Shown piece by piece: positions 33,190-41,636 of a DNA stretch of 64,000 nucleotides. The position numbers and the translations under genes are program-made. Each line of letters starts with the position of its first letter. The stretch's first letter is position 1. Where the stretch lies: contig NZ_JAFFID010000001.1 in the NCBI RefSeq assembly GCF_017355955.1, positions 1,612,001 through 1,676,000 on the forward strand, given 5' to 3'. The stretch comes from Sabulibacter ruber (GTDB lineage Bacteria; Bacteroidota; Bacteroidia; Cytophagales; Hymenobacteraceae). The notes under the pieces were generated by a model. The model was not told the origin of the DNA. It was given only the letters and a program-made list of their open reading frames with translations, and made no database searches.

Positions 33190-34125
33190 TTACTTGCTGG
33201 CAACGGATAGCAAACCGTTGCTGCCTAGCCAGTTGATGCAGCTCTCAAACCAGAGTTCTTTGGTGGTCTTGTTGATCATGCCAAAGCCATGGCCGCCGTT
33301 CTGGTAAATGTGCAGCTCGGCCGGAATGTTGTGCTGGAGCAGAGCCTGATAGAATACCACACTGTTCTGAGCCGGTACGGCTTTGTCATCTGAGGCGTGT
33401 ACCAGAAACGTAGGCGGCGTTTGCGCCGTCACCTGTTGTTCATTGGAGTAAGCCTTCAGTTTCTCTGCTGACGCATTTTTGCCCAGCAGCATCTCAAAGG
33501 AACCCTTGTGGCTGATGGCAGGATCACTGCTGATAACCGGGTAAATCAAGAGCAGAAAGTCTGGCCTAAGCGAAAGATTCTCTGGGTTAGCGATGTGGGT
33601 TTTGGTAAAGTGCGTACCCGCGGTAGAAGCCAGGTGCCCGCCCGCTGAGAAGCCCATGATGCCCACTCTGGCCGGGTTCACGTTCCACTCCTTGGCTCGT
33701 TTGCGCACCACGCGTAAAGCCTGCTGGGCATCCTGAATGGGTGCAAGCTCGGGGTTAACGGTAACAGCCGCATCCGGTAACCGGTACTTCACCACAAACG
33801 CAGCCACCCCTTGCTCAGCAAATTTCTGCGCCACATCGGTTCCCTCATGGCTGGTGGCCAGTTTGGCGTACCCTCCGCCGGGGCAAATCACCACGGCCGT
33901 TCCGTTGGCTTTTTCTTTAGACGGCAGAAAAACGGTAAGGGTGGGTTGCCGCACTTTGGTGACGATCACCGTTTTATCTGGTCTTACTTCGCGGGCTTCC
34001 TGGTTGGGGCCTGGCACTTCGTTGGGGACTTTGCCTTCGTAGAGGGGGATTTCCATGGGTTTTACCTGACTTACTCCGGCAAAGCTAACGCAGGCCATGG
34101 CCAGCAGGATAATAGATTTTTTCAT
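33190..34125 (-). CDS. alpha/beta hydrolase, acetylxylan esterase-like (exported)
   Basis: A 311-residue hydrolase with a signal peptide (MKKSIILLAMACVSFAGVSQ). The oxyanion-hole motif CPGGGY, the nucleophile Ser in GFSAGGHLAS, the Asp in HASDDKAVP and the His in GGHGFGM make a complete triad. The pattern fits BD-FAE/acetylxylan-esterase-like members that deacetylate plant polysaccharides. It is transcribed from the right, downstream of the DinB gene, with a hairpin between them. The substrate is inferred from family only. Confidence 0.88.
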   Translation of the reverse strand: MKKSIILLAMACVSFAGVSQVKPMEIPLYEGKVPNEVPGPNQEAREVRPDKTVIVTKVRQPTLTVFLPSKEKANGTAVVICPGGGYAKLATSHEGTDVAQKFAEQGVAAFVVKYRLPDAAVTVNPELAPIQDAQQALRVVRKRAKEWNVNPARVGIMGFSAGGHLASTAGTHFTKTHIANPENLSLRPDFLLLIYPVISSDPAISHKGSFEMLLGKNASAEKLKAYSNEQQVTAQTPPTFLVHASDDKAVPAQNSVVFYQALLQHNIPAELHIYQNGGHGFGMINKTTKELWFESCINWLGSNGLLSVASK

Positions 34126-34147
34126 TTTTGGGAGATTGTTACAAAAG

Positions 34148-34194
34148 AAGCTGTTTCTGGGGTGTTTCTGTTAAAACAGCCCGGAAACAGCTTT
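34148..34194 (-). terminator. hairpin between DinB and esterase genes
   Basis: AAGCTGTTTC with GG pairs to CCGGAAACAGCTT around a TTTCTGTTAAAACAG centre. It lies just 3' of the DinB gene and is a variant of the gene-end palindrome family. Confidence 0.65.
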
Positions 34195-34215
34195 TCACAC
34201 CTTCAATAAATTTTC

Positions 34216-34722
34216 TCAGCCGCCAAAGCCCTCATCGGCTGAGGGGCCGTACATGCCTGGCACCGGCACATCCAGAAACCGCAGATACACAGATAATTGC
34301 CCCCGGTGGTGGATGATGTGGTTCATGGCCAGGTTTCTGATGACTACCTGCCGGGGTAGGGAAAGAATGACGTGGTCTCCGTGGCGCAGGGTCCAGGTTT
34401 TGGCAATCTCCACCACGTTGGTCTCGTTCAGCGCTTTTACGGCTTTCTGGTAACTATCCTCAAACAACTGCATCAGCTCCTGGTGCGTGGCACCGGCAAA
34501 GGGCGTGTACTTGGTTTTCTGGAAATCGTGCTCGTCTGATTGCAGTACCCGGGCAATGAACATGCCGGGCAGCTCGGCCACGTGTCCGGCCAGGCGTTTC
34601 AGGGTCATGCTCTTGGGATGCGGACTCCAATCGAAATGCTCCTCGGGAACCCGTTCCAGCATCTTTCTGGTATTGGCAGCCTCTTGCTCAAACTGCCGCA
34701 GTAGTTTGTGGTTTAACTCCAT
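34216..34722 (-). CDS. DinB family protein
   Basis: About 168 residues forming the four-helix DinB/YfiT fold. Candidate metal-ligand histidines are in AGHVAELPG and NHIIHHRGQLSVYLRF. Members include thiol S-transferases (bacillithiol transferases) and proteins of unknown role. The ATG at 34722 gives the family start (MELNHKLLRQFEQEAANT); an earlier in-frame start adds 10 poorly supported residues. It is cytosolic and transcribed alone between two terminators. Confidence 0.87.
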   Translation of the reverse strand: MELNHKLLRQFEQEAANTRKMLERVPEEHFDWSPHPKSMTLKRLAGHVAELPGMFIARVLQSDEHDFQKTKYTPFAGATHQELMQLFEDSYQKAVKALNETNVVEIAKTWTLRHGDHVILSLPRQVVIRNLAMNHIIHHRGQLSVYLRFLDVPVPGMYGPSADEGFGG

Positions 34723-34766
34723 GGTTCGTTTGTTTTTGGTTGAGGTAGGCACTGGTAAGTTAAAAA

Positions 34767-34804
34767 AAGAACGGGAGACGGAAAAAATTCCTGCTCCCGT
34801 TCTT
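34767..34804 (-). terminator. terminator of the POT transporter gene
   Basis: AAGAACGGGAG and CTCCCGTTCTT surround a 16-base loop. On the minus strand the stem is followed by TTTTTTTAACTT. Confidence 0.8.
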
Positions 34805-34829
34805 CTATAGGGTGATTGCCGGCAAAGAC

Positions 34830-36323
34830 CTACCGCACTTCACCCATCAATCTTCTGATGAAGTACCCAAGGCAGAGCAAAGCCACGCCTATTCCAACCG
34901 ACCATAACCCTATCTGGTTTAAGATGGTGGAATAATAAGGAAGCGAAAGCACTGGGTTGTCTACCACCTCGGCAGGGACACTCATCAAGGCCCCAATCTT
35001 GCCGGCCAGGTACTCCCCAATGGCGCTGGCGAAAAACCAGATCCCCATCATCAGGGCCACAATCTTGGCGGGCGACAGTTTGGTAATCATGGAGAGGCCG
35101 ATGGGTGAAATGCACAGCTCCCCGCAGATGATAAAGAAGTAACCCGCCATGAAAGCCGGCAAAGAAATCAGGCCTGTTTCTTCATTGGAAACGCAGCTCA
35201 GGTAGAACACATAGAACCCGATGCCCATTAACACGAAAGACAACCCAAACTTGCTGGGGGTATTAGGCTCTATTCCCTTCCGGTTCAGGTAAGGCCAAAG
35301 CTGTGAAAACACAAAGCTCAGGGCGATCACCCACGCCGGTGGCAGGAAATTGTTCACCGCCAAAGCCGGGAGTTCTACCCCACCCACGTGCATGTCTACG
35401 TTGCGCATGGCAAACAAATTAAGCGACCCGGCATTCTGCTCATAAAACGCCCAGAACAACGAAGACGAAATGGTGAGGACTAGCGCGGCGAATAACTTGT
35501 TGCGGACTTCGGCCTCGTTCCGTAAGGCAAAGGTTAGAATGTACACCACTGCCAGCCCCCCTAACCCGAACATGATGTAGTCCATCACCTCGTAATTATG
35601 GAAAAGGGCCACAATCACTGGTATAATCAACAACGTAGCCCCATAAATTACCACCTCCCTGCTGATGCCCGCAAACACCGGGGCTTTCAGGTGGACTGGA
35701 TTAGGCGGAAGCCCTTTGTCACCCAAGGACTTTTTACCCAGCGCAAACACCACCAAGCCCAGAATCATAAACAAACCGGCCAACCCAAAGCCGTAGTGCC
35801 AGTCTATCTGCTGCCCCACGTAACCGCAGAGCAAGCCGCCCAAGGCCGCACCAATGTTGATGCCCATGTAGAAAATGGAGAAGGCACTGTCTTTGCGCGG
35901 ATCGTTGTCTGAGTACAGGGTACCCACCAGGCTGGAGATGTTGGGTTTAAAGAAGCCGTTTCCGCAGATGATGAAGGCCATGCCGTAGAAGAAGCTCCAG
36001 TCCTGCGGTAACGCCAAAACCAAATGCCCGATGGTCATGAGCACCCCGCCGTACATCACGGCCTTGCGCCCACCCAGAAAGCGGTCAGACATCATGCCGC
36101 CAAACATGGGCATGGTGTACACCAACGCGGCGTAGGATCCCAGAATGGCGTAACCCTTGGGTTCATCAAACTTAAGTTCAGAAATCATGTAGGCCAGCAA
36201 GAGGGCCTTCATGCCATAGAAAGAAAAGCGCTCCCACATCTCAGTGAAAAAGAGCATGTAGAGCTGCTTTGGGTGCCCCGTAGAAGCAGGCGCCTCCGGG
36301 ATCTTCGTTTCAGTTAAATCCAT
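34830..36323 (-). CDS. POT/PTR family peptide MFS transporter
   Basis: A 497-residue proton-coupled oligopeptide transporter with 12-14 membrane helices. The family signature ETEMWERFSFYGMKALLLAYM-like segment (FTEMWERFSFYGMKALLL) and the second signature (FSIFYMGINIGAALGG) are present, with the ExxER-type proton-coupling Glu and Arg in the first helix. It should import di- and tripeptides into the cytosol. It is a single gene. Together with the S9, M14 and PepD peptidases it would complete a peptide-use pathway; this is inferred from family roles. Confidence 0.93.
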   Translation of the reverse strand: MDLTETKIPEAPASTGHPKQLYMLFFTEMWERFSFYGMKALLLAYMISELKFDEPKGYAILGSYAALVYTMPMFGGMMSDRFLGGRKAVMYGGVLMTIGHLVLALPQDWSFFYGMAFIICGNGFFKPNISSLVGTLYSDNDPRKDSAFSIFYMGINIGAALGGLLCGYVGQQIDWHYGFGLAGLFMILGLVVFALGKKSLGDKGLPPNPVHLKAPVFAGISREVVIYGATLLIIPVIVALFHNYEVMDYIMFGLGGLAVVYILTFALRNEAEVRNKLFAALVLTISSSLFWAFYEQNAGSLNLFAMRNVDMHVGGVELPALAVNNFLPPAWVIALSFVFSQLWPYLNRKGIEPNTPSKFGLSFVLMGIGFYVFYLSCVSNEETGLISLPAFMAGYFFIICGELCISPIGLSMITKLSPAKIVALMMGIWFFASAIGEYLAGKIGALMSVPAEVVDNPVLSLPYYSTILNQIGLWSVGIGVALLCLGYFIRRLMGEVR

Positions 36324-36409
36324 ATCAGGTGGTAAACGGAAAAAGAATTCAGTTATTGACCTGACAAGTTAATGGTTTGTAGCGGGATTTAGGACAAGAA
36401 GGGGGAATT

Positions 36410-36449
36410 CTGTTTTAGAGGCATATATAGGAAAACAAGCCAGAAACAG
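36410..36449. repeat. gene-end palindrome family member (degenerate)
   Basis: CTGTTTtagaGGC, then GCCagaAACAG, a degenerate copy between the CPBP and POT genes, 3' of the CPBP stop codon is not involved. Confidence 0.35.
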
Positions 36450-36488
36450 TGGTTAACAAGAATGCTCCTGACTTGACAAAAGGCACTC

Positions 36489-37316
36489 TTAAGGGTGAGC
36501 AACTTCCCCCAAAGCCGGGTTGGGTTTCTGCTTCAGCACCTGTACCAGGTACCACAGAATACCCACAAAAATGACCACCGATACAGCTAATAACAGGTAG
36601 TAAACAAGTGGGTTGCCTATTATATCCGAGGTATTTGCCTCAATTCCAAAATGTAACATCAGGAAAAACGCAAGGCTGTTATTCACGAAGTGAAGAAGGA
36701 TTCCTGGCAGAACTGATCTGGTTTTGTAATACAGCCAGCCAATGAGCAACCCAATTATAATGGCACCAAAAGCCTGCCAGGGATTTAAGTGGACAACCCC
36801 AAACAGTACCGCCGACCAAATGATCGCTTTCCGGGGGGAGTATTCCTGTAACATTCCCTCCAGAATTACGCCCCTAAAAAGCAGTTCCTCCAGAATTGCC
36901 GGAGCAACGGCCATGGAAACAAAAGAGACAAAAGTAGGTTGAACCCAGTCAGCGAACAGACTGGTTAAGGACTCAGGGGCAGGAGGAAGAAGGATTTCAC
37001 CTAAATATTCAATCAGATTTCCCAGGAAAGGGGTAATCAGTACTGTTAAGAACAAAACCTTTCCGTCAAACTTCCTGCTCTCCTCCTTCAGATTAAAGAC
37101 GTGGTTTTTCTGGATTCTCTTCATACCTAAGAAAATCAGATACATCAGGGGTAAACAGTAAGACAGCAGGTCTGCCAAGGACAACACCCCCGGATTCCTG
37201 GTTATCTTCTTAAGAACCACCTCGGCCAACACGGCAAGTAAGATTACCCCATGGCCAATCAATAACAGATAGATGGACCTTTTGACCGAAAGGCCTCTTG
37301 GTTCTGCTGTTTCCAT
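36489..37316 (-). CDS. CPBP family intramembrane metalloprotease
   Basis: A 275-residue membrane protein with about eight hydrophobic segments. The ABI/CPBP motifs are EELLFRG (EExxxR, in AILEELLFRGVILEGML) and the later HLNPW (HxxxN-type). Such proteins are Rce1-like membrane proteases or immunity factors. No bacteriocin gene is nearby. It lies 36 bases downstream of a small membrane protein gene on the same strand, so the two are likely cotranscribed. Base composition is more AT-rich than neighbours. Confidence 0.88.
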   Translation of the reverse strand: METAEPRGLSVKRSIYLLLIGHGVILLAVLAEVVLKKITRNPGVLSLADLLSYCLPLMYLIFLGMKRIQKNHVFNLKEESRKFDGKVLFLTVLITPFLGNLIEYLGEILLPPAPESLTSLFADWVQPTFVSFVSMAVAPAILEELLFRGVILEGMLQEYSPRKAIIWSAVLFGVVHLNPWQAFGAIIIGLLIGWLYYKTRSVLPGILLHFVNNSLAFFLMLHFGIEANTSDIIGNPLVYYLLLAVSVVIFVGILWYLVQVLKQKPNPALGEVAHP

Positions 37317-37352
37317 TCTAAAACCTACTTTGGGTTAACAGACTTACGCTAC

Positions 37353-37730
37353 TTATTTCACTGTTGGCTTTCTGTTGTAAAGCCAGGAAGAGCCAAATCC
37401 CCAACTCAGAAGAGAAAACAAGATAAGGGTTGAAGTATAACCTGCATTTATCTCCCAATCAGAAACTGTATTGATACAGCCCCATTGCGCTTGTTCACGG
37501 CTCAGCAGTTGCAGAAAAAAGATGAAACTAGTAAGCACCACCGTACCGGCGCACAACAGACCTAACGCTCTGTTTCTTCCCTCCTTTATCTTTCCCCAGA
37601 TTGCCAGGTTGAATACAAGGGGCGAAATGAACAGCAAGGCAGGTACAAAGAATAGCCCCACAAAATGGAGGAGATAACCAACTGCGCCGTAGTTCACGAG
37701 AAGTCTAAGTCTTTCCGGAGCCGTTTTCAC
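37353..37730 (-). CDS. hypothetical small membrane protein
   Basis: A 125-residue protein with three to four hydrophobic helices (YLLHFVGLFFVPALLFISPLVF, ALGLLCAGTVVLTSFIFF and SLLSWGFGSS regions). It is not recognised. Its position 36 bases ahead of the CPBP protease gene, on the same strand and with similar AT-rich composition, suggests a two-gene unit. It could be a partner or a substrate-presenting protein; there is no direct evidence. Confidence 0.65.
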   Translation of the reverse strand: MKTAPERLRLLVNYGAVGYLLHFVGLFFVPALLFISPLVFNLAIWGKIKEGRNRALGLLCAGTVVLTSFIFFLQLLSREQAQWGCINTVSDWEINAGYTSTLILFSLLSWGFGSSWLYNRKPTVK

Positions 37731-37770
37731 CTGTCTTTTGTTTATTTACCAAGCTAGCAAAATTGACTTA

Positions 37771-37819
37771 AAAACAAAAGACCGCATCAGGGCAAGCCAA
37801 TGATGCGGTCTTTTGTTTT
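37771..37819. terminator. bidirectional hairpin terminator
   Basis: Perfect 19-bp arms (37771-37789 and 37801-37819) with AAAACAAAAG / CTTTTGTTTT ends. It lies just 3' of the coiled-coil gene on the minus strand. Confidence 0.85.
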
Positions 37820-37842
37820 GGTTATGGGAAAAGAGCGAAGAG

Positions 37843-38523
37843 TTACATTGCCACACGTTTCCGCAATTCTGCTATTTCCTGCTTCAGTTCTTCTACTTTG
37901 TTTGCTTCTGACTGGTGCTCACGCTTCAGTTTCACTTCTTTCTCGCGGGCTACTTGCTTATGGTTCTTGAATTCCTCAGAGAGGTCTTCGTAAGCCCTGA
38001 TTTTTTCCTGGGTTACGTTGTTGCTGTTTTTATAGAGGTAGGCGAAAACTGCGGTGACAATGCCAAGGCCCACAATCACAATCAGGCTGAGGATCACATA
38101 CACCTGCTTATCCATGTCAATTCCCAAGACAGACAGGCTGGCTACGTCATGCGCTCCCTGCTGAAGAAGCTGCTCTTTCTGGGCATTTACCTCTTGCAGG
38201 GCTTTTACCTGCGCCCTCTGCTCTTCCAGTTCTTTCTGGGTCTGCGCCAGCTTCACGGCCACTTCTTTCCCGGCGTTCTTAATGCTTTGTTGCCGCGCCG
38301 CCAGGGTATCCTGCACACTTTTGAAGAAAGCATCAAGACTAGCTTGCTTTACAACTTTGTAGGGCTGGTTGTACTGGATCTGCGTAGAAGACCGGTATTT
38401 GAGGGAACTGAACTGCTGTTGCAGGGTATAGTTTGAGCGGGTTTTAGCCGGAGCCGGCGTTTGGGCCTGACCCGAAGCCAAAACCAAAACACTTAAGAGC
38501 AGAGAAAGAGAAAATGCCTTCAT
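37843..38523 (-). CDS. exported/membrane coiled-coil protein
   Basis: About 226 residues. A signal peptide (MKAFSLSLLLSVLVLASGQAQ) is followed by a polar part, a coiled coil at about 70-125 (KEVAVKLAQTQKELEEQRAQ), one transmembrane helix (YVILSLIVIVGLGIVTAVFAYLY) and a second charged coiled coil (REKEVKLKREHQSEANKVEE). The C-terminal coil should be cytosolic. The function is unknown. The ATG at 38523 is chosen because it gives the signal peptide. It is a single gene. Confidence 0.75.
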   Translation of the reverse strand: MKAFSLSLLLSVLVLASGQAQTPAPAKTRSNYTLQQQFSSLKYRSSTQIQYNQPYKVVKQASLDAFFKSVQDTLAARQQSIKNAGKEVAVKLAQTQKELEEQRAQVKALQEVNAQKEQLLQQGAHDVASLSVLGIDMDKQVYVILSLIVIVGLGIVTAVFAYLYKNSNNVTQEKIRAYEDLSEEFKNHKQVAREKEVKLKREHQSEANKVEELKQEIAELRKRVAM

Positions 38524-38748
38524 ACGGGAATTATTTGTTCCAATAATTTTACCTGAGAAACTAAAATTACTGATTTCTCCCAAAGCCCGAAAGTCAGTAC
38601 CCTTTAGTTTTGCTGATAGGGCACCTTTTACTGCCTTAATACCATAAAAAATGGGTTATTTTTTATTTTATACCTATTTTTTGGAAAGTAGATTCAAAAC
38701 CGATCCTTAAAATTCAACTACGTTCCTGCGCTTCCACAAACCAGGTAA

Positions 38749-38934
38749 TTACAACAACCACCCCAGAGACAGCACCTGCAGCAGAAGCGTTTGCCACATT
38801 TCGGCTTGGTTGGCCAGCAGCGCCGTTGAGAGTTCCGTCACAGAGGGCAGCACCTCGGCCAGTTGCTGGCCCCATTCCTCCCGCACCAGCCAAAAGCCCA
38901 CCATCGCGAAAAAGATGAATCCTAATTGTCCCAT
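38749..38934 (-). CDS. small predicted membrane protein downstream of pspA
   Basis: A 61-residue product starting with a hydrophobic helix (MGQLGFIFFAMVGFWLV), then an acidic/Leu-rich region and a hydrophobic end (LLLQVLSLGWLL). It is not recognised. The longer in-frame reading (from 39072) runs through a palindromic repeat and is less likely. It lies on the pspA strand, 230 bases downstream. It might be a small partner of PspA at the membrane, but it could also be non-coding. Confidence 0.4.
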   Translation of the reverse strand: MGQLGFIFFAMVGFWLVREEWGQQLAEVLPSVTELSTALLANQAEMWQTLLLQVLSLGWLL

Positions 38935-38990
38935 TTTGAAGTGAAAACTGTGTCTTTTGAAATGAAGTACTGCGTCCTGTAAACCGGTGT

Positions 38991-39025
38991 GTTTTGGGGC
39001 TGTTTTCCCTGAAACCAGCCCAAAC
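38991..39025. repeat. gene-end palindrome family member
   Basis: GTTTTGGGGCTGTTTTC and GAAACCAGCCCAAAC are near-complementary, enclosing CCT. It lies 3' of pspA. Confidence 0.6.
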
Positions 39026-39165
39026 GGGGAAGTAACCTGATGAAATGCCCACCTGGAGCGGGCGGAAATCAAAAAGGACCTGCTTCGCTAACTGCCAAGC
39101 CTTCTCTCTGTTGGTGCGGTGCGTTTTAACCCCGGTTTCCGGAAAACTGCCTTGAAGCGGAGCTC

Positions 39166-39894
39166 CTACGCCGGGGTAGAGTTGCTATCTGCGGCATTTT
39201 TTGAGCCGGGATTTGCCAGGTAGCCCAGTTTGGCTTTGAGCGCAGCCAATTGGCGGGCGGTTTCCTGGGCTGCTTCCAGCCCCTTGCCCAACCCTTCTGC
39301 GCCAGTTGTTGAGGTAGTCTCAGAAGAGGTTTCCTCTGCAGGAGCGTTTTGTTTCAGGCGTTCCAGCAGAGTCACCGTGCCGGTAGAATCAATCAGGTCC
39401 AGCTGCTTGTCCATGGTTTTGGTGGCTTCGCTTACCGATACCCTGGACTTAAGTACCCGCAGTTCGTTTTCCCATTTGCCGATGGTGGAGCGCAGGGTTT
39501 GCAGGTTCTGTTCTAGTTCGGTCACTGATCTTTCGCATTTCAGTTCCTTTTCCTGCGCAGCGGCAGCCAAGGCCAGGTTTTCTTCTTTCAGGTTCAGGGC
39601 TTCGCCGGCCAGTTGGTCTGCGGTAGCCGCATCCAGCCCGCCCTTGTGGGCCGCCTGCAGCAGCTCCACCGCCTTCTGTTCGTACCCGTGGGCTTTGGCG
39701 CGGCACGCCACCACTTCCTCGCGCGACCGGATGGCCAGGGCTTTCAGCTCGCTCAGTCCCAACAGGCTTTTCTCCAGGTCTTTCCGCATCTCGCGGAGGC
39801 CCTGCTCCGTCATCCTGATGGGGTCTTCCAATTGGTTTACCGCTGAAAGCGCCTCGGGCTGCCCTAAATGGAGAATGCGTTGCAGAAAATTCAT
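39166..39894 (-). CDS. pspA: PspA/IM30 family protein
   Basis: A 242-residue helical protein of the PspA/Vipp1 family (ESCRT-III-like). N-terminal amphipathic MNFLQRILHLGQPEALSAVN is followed by EDPIRMTEQGLREMRKDLEKS, the usual family segment, and then long coiled coils to residue 170. The C-terminal part is Ser/Thr/Ala-rich. It should bind and protect stressed inner membrane. Its start overlaps the stop of the upstream gene by 4 bases (ATGA), so the two are one operon. Confidence 0.9.
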   Translation of the reverse strand: MNFLQRILHLGQPEALSAVNQLEDPIRMTEQGLREMRKDLEKSLLGLSELKALAIRSREEVVACRAKAHGYEQKAVELLQAAHKGGLDAATADQLAGEALNLKEENLALAAAAQEKELKCERSVTELEQNLQTLRSTIGKWENELRVLKSRVSVSEATKTMDKQLDLIDSTGTVTLLERLKQNAPAEETSSETTSTTGAEGLGKGLEAAQETARQLAALKAKLGYLANPGSKNAADSNSTPA

Positions 39895-40304
39895 TGCGAT
39901 TGGTGGTTAGTTTTTGAGAATTGAATGAGTTGGTCTGAGTACTCGCTCAGCAACAACGCTAGTGAGTTAAGCGAAGCCTCTATCTCGTGGAGGTCCAGTT
40001 TGGCCATCTGCAGGGTGTCCCGGAAAATGAGCCGCCGTCCCGATTCATCCAGCACAAACGCCCCGTGGATGATGTCCCGGTTTTTCTGGAGCAGGTTCTG
40101 GCAGATTTCCACCGTTACCTGGGGCAGTTCCATGATGTACTGCTCCATGATCAGCAGCGGATCTGTGCAGCCAATGACCAGGTTCTTGATGCCCAGGCTT
40201 TCCTTTTCCACCACCAGCACGCAGTCGCGCGCGTCTTCATGGGTGATCTGGAAGTCCAGTTCCAAGAGGTAGTCTTTCACTTTCTGGAAGTAGTTGTTTC
40301 CCAT
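39891..40304 (-). CDS. YbjN-like / type III chaperone-like protein
   Basis: A 137-residue cytosolic protein with the alternating strand-helix pattern of YbjN or Tir-chaperone-like folds: KVKDYLLELDFQITHEDARDCVLVVE, a middle LPQVTVEICQNLLQKN, and a beta segment GAFVLDESGRRLIFRDTLQM. The first gene of the pspA operon in other Bacteroidota is commonly of this type. It may help regulate or load PspA; this is inferred from the fixed pairing and the 4-base overlap. Confidence 0.75.
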   Translation of the reverse strand: MGNNYFQKVKDYLLELDFQITHEDARDCVLVVEKESLGIKNLVIGCTDPLLIMEQYIMELPQVTVEICQNLLQKNRDIIHGAFVLDESGRRLIFRDTLQMAKLDLHEIEASLNSLALLLSEYSDQLIQFSKTNHQSQ

Positions 40305-40623
40305 CTTTTCAATTTAGGTGCGGCCCAGACCGTGGTTTTTACCCAACCTGAGGCCAGTTGAATCTCACACAATCATCTTCTAAGAGGAGCCTTCTACCCT
40401 ACTGAACCAACTTCGCCCCGGCTTTGCTCATATTCCTGACCATGCCGCGGCTTCTCTTCCAAGCGTTTCATTCCGGCAAGAAAAGGATTATGGCGGCTTA
40501 TGCTCATACTTGTAGCCATAATCTCAAAATATCTCCTTATCTTGCCCTGATTTCGAGGACAAGTATACTACAAAAAATAGATACGCTCAAAATTGTAGCA
40601 CAAATATTTTTAAAAATATTTTC
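40305..40623. promoter_or_regulatory. divergent regulatory region with palindromes
   Basis: No gene is seen. It holds an inverted repeat GATTATGGC / GCCATAATC (40486-40494, 40515-40523), CTACAA / TTGTAG arms around 40568-40598, and the AT palindrome at 40602-40621. These are candidate binding sites for the divergent regulator. Confidence 0.45.
40602..40621. promoter_or_regulatory. perfect AT palindrome before the XRE regulator
   Basis: AAATATTTTT and AAAAATATTT form a perfect 20-base palindrome ending 2 bases before the ATG at 40624. A likely autoregulatory operator or start-codon hairpin. Confidence 0.5.
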
Positions 40624-41421
40624 ATGTCGTGCATCGGGAAGAACATCAAGAAGATTAGAACGGTCAAGAATTTGAGCCAAGCCGCTTTTGCGCAACTCTT
40701 TGATTTAGCGCGTCCTAGCGTGGGCGCCTACGAAGAAGGCCGGTCAGAACCCAAGATTGACACGCTGGTGCAGATAGCGCGGCACTTCGGCATCAGCCTG
40801 GACCTGCTCATCACCAAAGAACTCACTGTCAATGATTTATACGGGTTCGATATCTTCAAACGGGATCTTCCGCAGAGCCAACTGCTCATAAAAGTAGCAG
40901 ATGCAGCAGAATCGCCGGTACACCGGGCCGCGTTGGTCATGGCCAATGAGCAGACCGCTTACTTCGCGCGCCGCCAGGAAAGGCAGTTCCTGGACAAGCT
41001 TCCTTCTTTGATTCTGCCCGGCGAGCCCCAGGTTTTGCACCGCGCGTTTGAACATACCGGCTCTGAGATGCAGTACCAGCAGCACGGCTTGCGCCATGGC
41101 GATGTGGTGTATTGCTCCTTCGTCAACACCGATCCCAGCCACCTGAAGATAAACGAGATCTACGTAGTGGTGCAGCAAAACAAACTCATCACGCGCCGCT
41201 ACCAGGGTCTCACCGCCGAGGGCAACCTGCTCCTGAAAGCCGACAACCCCGACTATGAGCACCTGGCCGTAACACCGGAAGACATTCTGGAAATCTGGCA
41301 CGTAGACGGGGTGTACAGCACCTATCTGAAATCACCTTCGTCTATTGAAGAACGGCTCACCCGCCTGGAGAGCCTGGTGCGGAAACTAAGCAATGAGCGA
41401 TTGAGCGAAGGAGTGGTTTAA
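40624..41421 (+). CDS. XRE-family repressor with S24/LexA-like C-terminal domain
   Basis: A 265-residue protein. The helix-turn-helix occupies residues about 8-62 (GKNIKKIRTVKNLSQAAFAQLFDLARPSVGAYE region). The C-terminal S24-like domain (about 120-240) has a Ser in EHTGSEMQ and GDVVYCSFV. In LexA/CI the second catalytic residue is a Lys; here the matching place reads NKLITRRYQ with Arg, so self-cleavage may be lost. The last residues (NERLSEGVV) come from a low-complexity repeat that continues past the stop. It is a single gene and may control the divergent YbjN-pspA operon; this is inference. Confidence 0.85.
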   Translation: MSCIGKNIKKIRTVKNLSQAAFAQLFDLARPSVGAYEEGRSEPKIDTLVQIARHFGISLDLLITKELTVNDLYGFDIFKRDLPQSQLLIKVADAAESPVHRAALVMANEQTAYFARRQERQFLDKLPSLILPGEPQVLHRAFEHTGSEMQYQQHGLRHGDVVYCSFVNTDPSHLKINEIYVVVQQNKLITRRYQGLTAEGNLLLKADNPDYEHLAVTPEDILEIWHVDGVYSTYLKSPSSIEERLTRLESLVRKLSNERLSEGVV

Positions 41422-41476
41422 TAGAAGGAGTGGTTTAATAAATGAGTGATTGAGAGAATGAGTGATTGAGAGAATT
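41391..41476 (+). repeat. tandem repeats spanning the end of the XRE gene
   Basis: A 17-base unit (GAAGGAGTGGTTTAATA) occurs twice in tandem at 41407-41440 and includes the stop codon. Then a 16-base unit (GAGTGATTGAGAGAAT) occurs twice. The preceding codons carry a related AATGAGCGATTGAGCGA. Confidence 0.7.
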
Positions 41477-41525
41477 AGGTTTGCCTGGAGTTACACACCG
41501 TTGAACCTCCACCCTGTTCAGGCTT

Positions 41526-41563
41526 CGTTTAGGGTCTAATTTTCTTGAAACAAGTCAGAAACG
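41526..41563. repeat. gene-end palindrome family member
   Basis: CGTTTaGG...TTTTCttGAAA...AAACG, imperfect copy with the family core. Confidence 0.45.
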
Positions 41564-41581
41564 ATAGCTCAACTTTCACTG

Positions 41582-41621
41582 AACAGCATCGGCCTTGGTT
41601 TTAGCCAGGGCCGATGCTGTT
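41582..41621. terminator. terminator between XRE and acyl-CoA ligase genes
   Basis: AACAGCATCGGCCTTGG pairs with CCAGGGCCGATGCTGTT (one G-T pair) around a 6-base loop. Confidence 0.8.
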
Positions 41622-41636
41622 TGAAGGGATTCCATG

